From NCBI GenBank assembly GCA_041662785.1, contig JBAZRW010000001.1, positions 186,001 through 250,000 of the forward strand: a stretch of DNA of 64,000 nucleotides, read 5' to 3'. The position numbers were made by a program, and so were the translations under genes. Below, piece after piece: positions 28,007 to 35,104 of this stretch. This DNA comes from Bdellovibrionales bacterium (lineage in GTDB: Bacteria; Pseudomonadota; Alphaproteobacteria; UBA9219). The notes under the pieces are model-generated. The model saw only the letters and a program-made list of their open reading frames with translations. It was not told the DNA's origin and ran no database searches. Position 1 is the first letter of the stretch; every line of letters begins with the position of its first letter.

Positions 28007-28984
28007 ATGACTCGTCACTTTCTGTATGGTTTTATGGCTTTGATCCTCGCGGCGCTTCCCATGCCCTGCCTTGGGCAGGACGCCGTGATGCTGCGCCCCG
28101 TAAGATCGGTCGAGCACGATGCCATACGTTTAAGCGACGTATTTGAGGGCGTGCCAGAGGGCCAAGATGCCGACATTGCCGTATCGCCCGCACCTGGCAA
28201 AAGCGTAACCTATAACGCACGCATTGTAACCGGTGTCGCCAAGCGGCATAATCTTGCTTGGCAGGCCCAAAGTCAGGCCGATCAAATCGTTTTGACCCGC
28301 GCCGCGACACATATTACGCCCGATATGATCCAAAAGGTTGTGCTTGCCAAGATTCAGGAAGAGGTACGCTTACCGTCCGATTCCCCTGAGGTCGTTTTCG
28401 ACAACAAGCACATGGATATTCTGTTGCCCAGTGAACAAGCCCCCGACTTTTCTCTGGTCAACTTTTCCTATGACCAAACCTCACACCGCTTCCACGCCGC
28501 GTTGTCCTTACCCACTATGCCGCAGGCGCCAAGCCAAACGATTTCTGGTCACCTTGTCATCAAAAAATCCGTCCCCGTTCTAGCCCATAGGCTAACGGCG
28601 GGCACAATGATCGGGGCACACGATCTGGATTGGATCACGGTTCCCGAAGAACAGATTAACAACGATGTACTGGCGCAAGCGGACGCCATCGTCGGGCAAG
28701 AGCTTCGCCGCGATCAAGCCGAGGGTGACTTTATCCGTACGCGTGACGTGACGCCGCCTCGTCTTGTGACGCGCGGGTCGCTTGTCACGCTTAAAATTGA
28801 AACGCCCCTCATGCTGATCACAACGCAAGGTCGTGCCTTGCAAGATGGCGCAAGAAACGACGTGGTGCGCGTAAGAAACAACCAAAGCAACCGTATCGTC
28901 GAGGGACTTGTCGAAGCCGATGGCGTTATTCGCGTCATGCTTTTACAAAAGGTAGCTGTCCTTGATGCCGCAAAGGAAGAATAG
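28007..28984 (+). CDS. flgA: Flagellar P-ring assembly chaperone FlgA
   Basis: A 325-aa periplasmic chaperone for FlgI. A signal peptide (to about GQDAV, residue 24) precedes an N-terminal half with DISV-like segments and a C-terminal SAF-type domain containing VPVLAHRLTAGTMIGAHDLDWI, IVGQELRRDQAEGDFIRTRDV, RGSLVTLKIETPLMLITTQGRALQDGARND and VRVRNNQSNRIVEG. This is longer than the 219 aa of enterobacterial FlgA because of an extra N-terminal region, as seen in other alphaproteobacteria. GAGG of the flgG end serves as its ribosome binding site. flgI is not in the window. Confidence 0.9.
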   Translation: MTRHFLYGFMALILAALPMPCLGQDAVMLRPVRSVEHDAIRLSDVFEGVPEGQDADIAVSPAPGKSVTYNARIVTGVAKRHNLAWQAQSQADQIVLTRAATHITPDMIQKVVLAKIQEEVRLPSDSPEVVFDNKHMDILLPSEQAPDFSLVNFSYDQTSHRFHAALSLPTMPQAPSQTISGHLVIKKSVPVLAHRLTAGTMIGAHDLDWITVPEEQINNDVLAQADAIVGQELRRDQAEGDFIRTRDVTPPRLVTRGSLVTLKIETPLMLITTQGRALQDGARNDVVRVRNNQSNRIVEGLVEADGVIRVMLLQKVAVLDAAKEE

Positions 28985-28987
28985 AAA

Positions 28988-29740
28988 ATGCCTCGCTCTC
29001 CGCTTTTCACGCTCGGCCTTGTTTGCCTCCTCGCCTTCAGCCTTTCCGGCTGCAACGCCCTAACGCGCGCGCGGGAAGTCGGTGAAGCGCCCCCACTAAC
29101 CGCTGTGCAGGATCCGTCCATGATTCCAGGGCCGAACCCCGTTAAGATGCCGATGCCCAATCCCGATATGGGCGAGAAACAAGCCAACTCCCTTTGGCGC
29201 ACAGGCTCACGCGCTTTCTTCCGCGATCAACGCGCTAGCCGCGTGGGCGATATCCTGACCGTCCTGATCAGCATTGATGAAAAGGCGCAAATCTCAAACG
29301 AAACAAAACGGACGCGCACCAATTCCGAGGATGCCAACGTCACAAACCTTTTTGGCATTGAATCGCAGCTGACCAAAGTTCTGCCAGAAGGCGTGACAGG
29401 CGCAAATCTTGTGGAAACAGGCAGCAACCTTTCCAACGCCGGCAAAGGCTCTGTCGATCGGTCGGAGAAAATCAATCTGCGAGTGGCCGCCACCATCACG
29501 CAAATTTTGCCCAACGGCAACCTTGTGATGGCCGGACGGCAGCAGGTTAATGTTAACTTTGATATGCGCGAGTTGCTTGTCACGGGCGTTATCCGCCCCG
29601 AAGATATCAGCGCGGAAAACACTGTCAAATACGATCAGGTGGCCGAAGCGCGCATTTCTTACGGTGGTCGCGGGCAGATTCAAGACGTCCAGCAGCCACG
29701 CTATGGCAGCCAAGTCATGGACATCCTGATGCCCTTCTGA
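28988..29740 (+). CDS. flgH: Flagellar L-ring protein FlgH
   Basis: A 250-aa outer-membrane lipoprotein of the L ring. The lipobox LSGC places the acylated cysteine at residue 22. The mature part has SLWRTGSRAFFRDQRASRVGDILTVLI, the Asn/Thr-rich variable region, and the conserved C-terminal QILPNGNLVMAGRQQVNVNFDMRELLVTG with ISYGGRGQIQDVQQPRYGSQVMD (read as two segments). It starts 3 nt after flgA with an AAGGAAGA ribosome binding site and is the last flagellar gene of this operon. Confidence 0.95.
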   Translation: MPRSPLFTLGLVCLLAFSLSGCNALTRAREVGEAPPLTAVQDPSMIPGPNPVKMPMPNPDMGEKQANSLWRTGSRAFFRDQRASRVGDILTVLISIDEKAQISNETKRTRTNSEDANVTNLFGIESQLTKVLPEGVTGANLVETGSNLSNAGKGSVDRSEKINLRVAATITQILPNGNLVMAGRQQVNVNFDMRELLVTGVIRPEDISAENTVKYDQVAEARISYGGRGQIQDVQQPRYGSQVMDILMPF

Positions 29741-29805
29741 TTTTTGGTTAATAACCCTGCTCACCTGTTGCATGTCGGGCCAAAGAACGTCATGATGCGG
29801 GCGCT

Positions 29806-30312
29806 ATGAATGAAAACAGCCCCAAACAACACACCGTGGCGCTTAGCCTTGGATCGAATGTTGGTGACCGCCTTGCTTACCTTCGCAAGGCCAAAGAAGC
29901 GCTTGCGCCTTATGTCACGCTTAAGGCTTGCTCTGACGTTTATGAAACGATTTCGGCCTATGCCGGCGATCAGCCTCTTTTTCTGAACGCCGCCTTATGG
30001 GGCACAACGATCTTTGACCCAAAAGGCCTTCTGTACACCATCAAGGACATTGAACTATCGCTGGGACGGCTGCCAACCTTTCACTATGGCCCACGAACCA
30101 TCGATATTGATATTGTTTTTTTTGATGATTTGGTCATGCACACGGCCAATCTGGTCATCCCTCACAAATTGATGAGTGAGCGCTCCTTCGTCCTCAAGCC
30201 CTTGGCCGACATATGCCCTGAGTGGGTTCATCCGGATCTTGGAAAAACGGTTCAGGCCCTGTGGGACGAACTCCCCAAAGAGGACATCATTACCCTCATC
30301 GATACGCTTTAG
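29806..30312 (+). CDS. folK: 2-amino-4-hydroxy-6-hydroxymethyldihydropteridine pyrophosphokinase FolK
   Basis: Transfers pyrophosphate from ATP to 6-hydroxymethyl-7,8-dihydropterin in folate synthesis, in the cytoplasm. The 168-aa protein shows LSLGSNVGDRLAYLRKA at the N-terminus, the pterin-binding FLNAALWGTT region (with ISAYAGDQPLFLNA), and the HPPK signature GPRTIDIDIVFFDD with both metal-binding Asp residues, followed by LVIPHKLMSERSFVLKPLADI. It sits 65 nt after flgH, possibly with its own promoter, and ends 11 nt from a convergent gene. No other folate gene is nearby. Confidence 0.94.
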   Translation: MNENSPKQHTVALSLGSNVGDRLAYLRKAKEALAPYVTLKACSDVYETISAYAGDQPLFLNAALWGTTIFDPKGLLYTIKDIELSLGRLPTFHYGPRTIDIDIVFFDDLVMHTANLVIPHKLMSERSFVLKPLADICPEWVHPDLGKTVQALWDELPKEDIITLIDTL

Positions 30313-30323
30313 GGCTCTAGATT

Positions 30324-31076
30324 CTAAACAAACCGCAGCGAGTCCGCAGGATCGCCTTGAAACTGGAAATTGCCGACATGCATCAGTTTCGTTTCGCGAT
30401 CCAACCATATCTTGCCGCCAAGCTTCCGCCAGCGATGGCAGAAGGTAAAGTCTTCGCTTAAGTACGTGCCCGTTTCGGTATCCACAACGCAATCGAACAA
30501 ATTATAATTATTCTGGCTTGGGTTTTTCGGGATAGGATAGGTCTGCGCCATCTTATATTTTGTTTCAGGATAAGCGGCGACCATCTTCTCCGCCGCGCTG
30601 CGCTTAATGAGCATAAAGCCCGTCCCCGCATAACTGCCCGTCACAAAGCCGTTCTTCTCCTCTAGCTCGTCGCCTTTGCAAGGAATGCCGACGTAATTAA
30701 GCCCTGCATGAGGCAGCTCGTCTTCGCTTGCCGTGGTCGCATGCTTGGCCACTTGGGGCCAATGGATAACCTTTAGCGGGTACATGCCCGCCACAACCTC
30801 TTGATCCATGTCCAGCATGCGCGACAGCGCCTCTGGCGGAAAGCCAATATCGGCATCAATAAAGAAAAGATGGGTCAAGCCGGGCATATCCAAAAACTTT
30901 GCCACCAGCGTATTGCGCGCGCGCGGCACAAGGGAGTCGTGCGCCAGCAAGCCAAGCGTGAACATAATGTTGCGCGAGGCGCCATAGGCCAACAAACGTA
31001 AAACAGACTCCATATAAACGTGGGTCACAAGTCCGCCGTAACAAGGCGTCCCGATCAGAACATTTGAGTATTGCAT
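30324..31076 (-). CDS. Glycosyltransferase-like protein, GT2/GT-A fold
   Basis: A 250-aa soluble protein. VLIGTPCYGGLVTHVYMESVLRLL opens a nucleotide-sugar-binding fold and THLFFIDADIGFPPEALSRML carries the DxD-like FIDAD motif. A GTGFMLIKRSAAEKM segment and FTFCHRWRKLGGKIWLD complete a GT-A-like core. A good AAGGAA precedes the ATG. Position next to flagellar genes raises the possibility of a role in flagellin or surface glycosylation, but nothing in the sequence proves this. It is separated from the upstream small gene by a strong terminator at 31187-31216. Confidence 0.75.
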   Translation of the reverse strand: MQYSNVLIGTPCYGGLVTHVYMESVLRLLAYGASRNIMFTLGLLAHDSLVPRARNTLVAKFLDMPGLTHLFFIDADIGFPPEALSRMLDMDQEVVAGMYPLKVIHWPQVAKHATTASEDELPHAGLNYVGIPCKGDELEEKNGFVTGSYAGTGFMLIKRSAAEKMVAAYPETKYKMAQTYPIPKNPSQNNYNLFDCVVDTETGTYLSEDFTFCHRWRKLGGKIWLDRETKLMHVGNFQFQGDPADSLRFV

Positions 31077-31186
31077 GGGGGAATTCCTTTAAAACGATTC
31101 ACGCGTGGACAAGATTAAGCCAATCGTAACCGGATTCAAAGGATTTGCTAACCATAATCAAAGGAATTCGTAACTTTTTGCAAAAA

Positions 31187-31216
31187 GATAAGGGCCCGCT
31201 TTCGCGGGCCCTTATC
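31187..31216 (-). terminator. Strong rho-independent terminator
   Basis: A perfect 13-bp stem (GATAAGGGCCCGC and its complement) closes a 4-nt loop, followed on the minus strand by TTTTT. It lies about 50 nt past the stop of the 31264-31503 gene and ends that transcript. Confidence 0.92.
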
Positions 31217-31263
31217 GAAGGCTGCAAAAGGCTGCAGCCAAAACTCGTTAAGGAGGCCGGTTG

Positions 31264-31503
31264 TTAAACCGCGCGCTGATGCGCTGGCAGGGTCAATCCC
31301 ACCTCGTGCACCGCACGGACCATGCGTTCGCCAATGCTGCCCACACGGGCGGCGGCGGCGGCATAGCTACCGGTCGAGCGACGGATGGCGGACAGAGTCT
31401 TGTCAAGCGCAACCAGATTGGTCTGGTTGGTCATCGCGATGAGCCTCTCTAAGGTTTCATCGGTTGACGGAGCAAGATACTGATAGTCGAATTCCTGTGC
31501 CAT
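31264..31503 (-). CDS. Small protein resembling a chemoreceptor hairpin tip
   Basis: I recognise no named family. The 79-aa product is wholly alpha-helical in look and has no membrane segment or signal peptide. Its centre, IAMTNQTNLVALDKTLSAIR, resembles the QTNLLALNA-x-EAAR tip of methyl-accepting chemotaxis proteins, and the following part (SYAAAAARVGSIGERMVRAVHEVG) could form a return helix. An AGAGAAC lies before the ATG, and a strong terminator follows, so it is a genuine monocistronic gene. It is divergent from a FlgC-like gene. Interaction with CheA or CheW is a hypothesis from motif similarity only. Confidence 0.7.
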   Translation of the reverse strand: MAQEFDYQYLAPSTDETLERLIAMTNQTNLVALDKTLSAIRRSTGSYAAAAARVGSIGERMVRAVHEVGLTLPAHQRAV

Positions 31504-31690
31504 GGTAGTTCTCTTTGGTTTGAGTTTATCCGCTTTTGGCGGCTCCTTATCAAAAGCGACTCAGTCGATGTGTCTCTCTTGATATATTCACCTTAGCGCG
31601 CATTGCTGAATCTGAAGTTAATAGCGGCCACTTTTTTTGAAGAAAAAGTACGAATTTTTGGCTGAAACCTTAGGGTTTTCGAAGGTTTTA

Positions 31691-31722
31691 TTGACAAACT
31701 ATTAACCGTAATCGTGTATAAT
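31691..31722 (+). promoter_or_regulatory. Possible promoter for the FlgC-like gene
   Basis: A perfect TTGACA (31691-31696) and perfect TATAAT (31717-31722) are present, but the spacer is 20 nt, longer than usual. The start would fall about 40 nt before the ATG at 31771. Confidence 0.4.
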
Positions 31723-31770
31723 AAGTAAACGTGAAAAGGTGATTGGCTCAATTGTGTAAGGAAAACAAAT

Positions 31771-32181
31771 ATGTCCAGTATTTTTTCTAGCGCCATTTCC
31801 GGCATGAACGCGGCGGCCACTCGTTTTTCAAATGCGGTGACGAATATCGTTAATGCTTCGTCAACAGGTCGCCTTCCGAATTCTTCTGAAAAAAAGGCAA
31901 CATCGTATCAACCAACCGATGTGATCACGCTTTCCAATGATGTCGGGGACAATCATTTGGGCGTCACCACAGCCATCATACCACGCGATCGCCCTTATAG
32001 TGTGGCGCGTGATGTGACCTCGCCTGATGCCAATGCAGAAGGGTTGATCGCCGTGCCGAATGTTGATCTTACAAAAGAGATTGTGGATACGATGATGGCG
32101 GAGCTTGCCTATAAGGCAAATGCCAAAGTGATCGCGGCAGCAAAGCGCACTGAAGAAACGCTTGTCAACACGCTGGCGTAA
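31771..32181 (+). CDS. FlgC-like flagellar rod-family protein
   Basis: A 136-aa protein with the ends of a flagellar rod subunit but little between them. The N-terminus (IFSSAISGMNAAATRFSNAVTNIVNASSTG) resembles the rod motif with N-I-x-N-A in place of the canonical N-x-A-N. The C-terminal helix (VDLTKEIVDTMMAELAYKANAKVI) fits the FlgC/FlgE C-terminal domain. It stands alone, not in a flgBC-fliE operon, and so may be a paralogue or accessory axial protein rather than FlgC proper. A TGTAAGGA lies before the ATG. Confidence 0.75.
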   Translation: MSSIFSSAISGMNAAATRFSNAVTNIVNASSTGRLPNSSEKKATSYQPTDVITLSNDVGDNHLGVTTAIIPRDRPYSVARDVTSPDANAEGLIAVPNVDLTKEIVDTMMAELAYKANAKVIAAAKRTEETLVNTLA

Positions 32182-32195
32182 AAACACCTTCTTTT

Positions 32196-32381
32196 TTATT
32201 TATGACAGGAGCCGAATTGTGTGAGGGACTTTGTGCGCCCTGCGGTATCGCATATCCACGGCTTTTCTGGTTTCGCGTTCGCGACAATATACGCAACCAA
32301 CAACACGCCAGAGACAATAAAAATAATTCCGAAAACAAGGGACGGCCATTCGGATTCTTTTTTCTTTTTCTGCTGTTGCAT
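32196..32381 (-). CDS. Small single-pass membrane protein
   Basis: A 61-aa open frame: a Lys-rich N-terminus (QQQKKKKESEW), one strongly hydrophobic helix (SLVFGIIFIVSGVLLVAYIVA) and a short tail with two cysteines. AGGGTG lies about 10 nt before the ATG. It ends 14 nt from the convergent FlgC-like gene. The charge and helix pattern is what a real small membrane protein looks like, but there is no family match and no neighbouring terminator; I hold it as probable. Confidence 0.5.
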   Translation of the reverse strand: MQQQKKKKESEWPSLVFGIIFIVSGVLLVAYIVANAKPEKPWICDTAGRTKSLTQFGSCHK

Positions 32382-32427
32382 GCGTTTATGTCACCCTAGG
32401 CGCCCGCTTTTGTCAAGGGCCGCTGTT

Positions 32428-32904
32428 TTAGGCCGCTTCAGCTGTCGACGTATTGCAAAGGAGGGCGGACAGAGCCGATACGCTCTTGGCCTGACGCAGC
32501 TTCTCGCAAAGACTGTCGTCGCGTAAGACACGCGAGACAGCGGCCAAAGCATGAAGGTGATCGGCTCCCGCTGATTCCGGCGCCAACAAAAGAAAAACCA
32601 AATCAACGGGACGCTGATCAATGGAATCAAAATCAACAGGGGTTCCCAGCCGAACAAAAAAGCCGCAGACCTTCTCAAGCCCCGCGACCCGTCCGTGAGG
32701 AATGGCGATGCCTTGCCCGACCCCTGTCGTGCCCAGCTTTTCACGCTCCCACAAAACATCGAACACAACATGCTCTTCCAGACCCAACTGCGCAGCCGCA
32801 TGCTGCGCGAGGGCCTGAATGATTTGTTTTTTGTCCGTTGCGGCAAGATCGGCCAAGACGGCCTTGGATCCGAGCAAATCGCAAAGAGCGGCGGGCTTGT
32901 TCAT
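32428..32904 (-). CDS. ptsN: Nitrogen-PTS EIIA protein PtsN
   Basis: EIIA-Ntr of the regulatory phosphotransferase system, linking nitrogen and carbon status to regulators and transporters. The 158-aa protein has the phosphorylatable H70 in GIAIPHGRVAGLEKV, plus LLAPESAGADHLHALAAVSRVLRD typical of the family. It lies 12 nt after hpf, as in the conserved rpoN-hpf-ptsN block of proteobacteria. No EI-Ntr or NPr gene is in the window. Confidence 0.93.
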   Translation of the reverse strand: MNKPAALCDLLGSKAVLADLAATDKKQIIQALAQHAAAQLGLEEHVVFDVLWEREKLGTTGVGQGIAIPHGRVAGLEKVCGFFVRLGTPVDFDSIDQRPVDLVFLLLAPESAGADHLHALAAVSRVLRDDSLCEKLRQAKSVSALSALLCNTSTAEAA

Positions 32905-32916
32905 CGCCTGTTGTCC

Positions 32917-33492
32917 TTACGCTTTAGAGCTATCGCTAGGGTCGACCCAGCCAATGTTGCTGTCGGCGCGGCGGTAGATCATGTTAAGGCCACCATGGGC
33001 CTTGTTCCGGAACATCAAGGCAGGCAGATCGCCAAGATCAAGACGCATCACGGCTTGGCTAACTGTTAGCATTTCAATCGGGGTTGTCATCTCGGCCACA
33101 ACAAGCGGATTATCATGACCCGCCTCTGTTTCGTCGGCCTGCTCGGCATTCAAAACAAAAGATTGCGCAATAACGGCCTGAGCGACAGGTTGTTCTTGAT
33201 GATGATTCTTCAGACGGTTTTTATGGCGGCGGAGACGCTCGGCAATTCTCTCAGCGGCTTGATCAAAGGCAGGGTAAGGCTCTGCCGCGCTGGCGTTGCT
33301 TTGCAGCACAAGGCCGCGACCGGCATGAACGGTAATGTCAGCACGAAACATATGAGCTTCGCGCGAAAACGTGATGTTGGCATCAAGAGATTCACTGAAA
33401 AATTTACCAATGATTTCGCCAAGCTGTGTTTCAACATGTTGACGCAAAGCGTCGCCAACATCAATTTGCTTGCCTTTAACGGAAAGTTGCAT
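32917..33492 (-). CDS. hpf: Ribosome hibernation promoting factor, long form
   Basis: A 191-aa protein that dimerises 70S ribosomes during stasis. It has an N-terminal S30AE/RIF domain (MQLSVKGKQIDVGDALRQHVETQL, ANITFSREAHMFRADITVH), a linker, and the C-terminal dimerisation domain found only in long HPF (ALMFRNKAHGGLNMIYRRADSNIGWVDP). The ATG at 33492 with CAGG 8 nt upstream fits the family start; the open frame extends upstream without support. It leads the hpf-ptsN unit, here separated from rpoN by an inverted gene. Confidence 0.93.
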   Translation of the reverse strand: MQLSVKGKQIDVGDALRQHVETQLGEIIGKFFSESLDANITFSREAHMFRADITVHAGRGLVLQSNASAAEPYPAFDQAAERIAERLRRHKNRLKNHHQEQPVAQAVIAQSFVLNAEQADETEAGHDNPLVVAEMTTPIEMLTVSQAVMRLDLGDLPALMFRNKAHGGLNMIYRRADSNIGWVDPSDSSKA

Positions 33493-33807
33493 GAAAAAAC
33501 CTGAAAAGTTGATCGTTACGAAAAGACCCTGTTTAAAGAGACCCTTCTTTGTCGAAAGAAGAAGCCTCATGCGGGCCACCTGCGCCAAGGAACCTTTGCC
33601 CCCAGCAAGAGAGCCAAGATAGCTGCTTGCCCCAAGGAGTCAAGCCTTGTCGGCAATGAGGAAGGAGTATCCTTGATTTTGTTGGATAATACTTTCTTAT
33701 TCTCAAGGCCGTCTTGGTAAAAAAGTCCTTAACAACAAAACGCCGCCCCGTCAGCCAAATCCTAACCATTTTGTGATAGGGTAGGGGAATAAAAACAAGG
33801 GCGATTT
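33493..33807. other. Intergenic region between hpf and the zincin lipoprotein gene
   Basis: About 315 nt serving two divergent genes. It holds a plausible minus-strand promoter for hpf at 33616-33643 and an AT-rich stretch near 33720-33810 before the + strand gene. I see no further gene or repeat here. Confidence 0.6.
33616..33643 (-). promoter_or_regulatory. Candidate hpf promoter
   Basis: On the minus strand, TTGACT (33643-33638), a 16-nt spacer and TATCTT (33621-33616). Both boxes are close to the sigma-70 consensus and lie about 125 nt before the hpf ATG, where hpf would need its own promoter. Confidence 0.4.
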
Positions 33808-35100
33808 TTGTTAAACACCATGACTCTTTTAAATCAATTCAAGAGAGCGGGACAAAAGCTTCTCACCAGAGCCTCGCCGCTTTTACAAAAGGCGTTACCG
33901 CTAATTGTGATCTCGCAGGTCTTGATCGGCTGTGCAGGGTTTTATAAAGCGCCTCCTCTCGATCCTTCTGTCCAAGAGGAAATCAATAAAGCCTTAATCG
34001 CAGAGACAAAAGGCGTTCCTTTTCGCGTGATTGGCTATAATGAATTCAACGAGCTAAAAAACACCATCAAAAAATCGGTGCGCGGCAATAGAGAGAATGG
34101 GGGATTAAAAGAGAGCGCCTATAATAAAGCAAGGGGGGAACTATCCAATTTTGTTTTAAGTCACGCCAAGTCGCTTACGGGGGAAAAACAGGATCAAGAA
34201 TTTCAGACTGCTCTTAAAACTTTATCCGAGGCGAGCCTGCTCAATTTAATTTCTACTGGTGATCGAGAAGGTGACAAAGAAAAAACGTTTGTCCTTCAAC
34301 TTATTACTAACCTAAGGACGCCTTTTTATCTGGTCGTATTGGACGGCGATAATATTTATAAACCTACTAGCGAAGATGCCGCCTTTTTTGATTCAAACAC
34401 TGGCTTAAAGGGCCTGCAAGAAGCCTTGGGGCACAGCCCCCTTCTTGTTCGCCTAGCCCTCGCTTCACATGAATTTGACCACGTCGGTTATTCTTGGTTT
34501 AAACCTTCTGCTTTTACCTTTGATAGAGACGGTATTTCAGAGCAAGCCGCTCTTGTGATCACGGAAAAACAAGACGAGCTTAACGCTGAAGCTTCCGCTG
34601 ATCTGAGCATGGCCAAAACCTTTATCAATCTTTTGAACAATAAAGTCTTCGTGTACGATTATATGATGCAACGCGCTTTGCAAACTGCCCTCGCTAACGA
34701 TGCAACACACGCGACGCATTTCGCGATAGCACAATACATGACAAAAGTTGCGCCAGACATGCCCATTCCCGCTCCTTTTCTAGAAAAACCAACGATCACA
34801 GAAATACAGATGGGTCACGGAGACCTTGCTCTTTTATATCAAAAAACAGGTTGCGAGGTTGAGGGAGACGTTTTTCCCCAAAAAGAAGAAGAAATTATGG
34901 CTCTCTACGAAAAGCGTTTAGGAGCTATAGCCGCCGTAGATGTCAACACGCTTGCTTCCCCCTACCAAAAAACCATTATAGCGGGAGCACAAGAAGCGTT
35001 AAAATACTTTCAAAAAAAGATGGCGCCCCAGCCAACGCCAAGGGCTGACGTTTCACCCCTTTTGGGCGTTCGCGCCAATCCCTATGCGCTAACAAAATAG
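33808..35100 (+). CDS. Putative zincin lipoprotein of unknown family, inserted between rpoN and hpf
   Basis: I do not recognise the family. The 430-aa product has a long basic N-terminus, a hydrophobic stretch and a lipobox-like LIGC with the cysteine at residue 42. The core carries HEFDH (H221, E222, H225), the HExxH signature of zinc metallopeptidases, and 36 residues later AEASADLS, where E261 and D265 resemble the ExxxD third-ligand region of the M48/gluzincin type. The rest is helical and ends in a Pro-rich tail. AAGG lies 7 nt before the TTG start; an in-frame ATG at 33820 is the alternative. The gene is opposed to rpoN (4-nt gap) and appears more AT-rich than its neighbours. Confidence 0.75.
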   Translation: MLNTMTLLNQFKRAGQKLLTRASPLLQKALPLIVISQVLIGCAGFYKAPPLDPSVQEEINKALIAETKGVPFRVIGYNEFNELKNTIKKSVRGNRENGGLKESAYNKARGELSNFVLSHAKSLTGEKQDQEFQTALKTLSEASLLNLISTGDREGDKEKTFVLQLITNLRTPFYLVVLDGDNIYKPTSEDAAFFDSNTGLKGLQEALGHSPLLVRLALASHEFDHVGYSWFKPSAFTFDRDGISEQAALVITEKQDELNAEASADLSMAKTFINLLNNKVFVYDYMMQRALQTALANDATHATHFAIAQYMTKVAPDMPIPAPFLEKPTITEIQMGHGDLALLYQKTGCEVEGDVFPQKEEEIMALYEKRLGAIAAVDVNTLASPYQKTIIAGAQEALKYFQKKMAPQPTPRADVSPLLGVRANPYALTK

Positions 35101-35104
35101 CTCC

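Noticed and set aside
32221..32526. 101-codon + strand frame with a Phe/Cys run
   Set aside because: It overlaps ptsN antisense and the 61-aa membrane protein frame; low-complexity FFFFCCC is an artefact of the Lys/Gln codons opposite.
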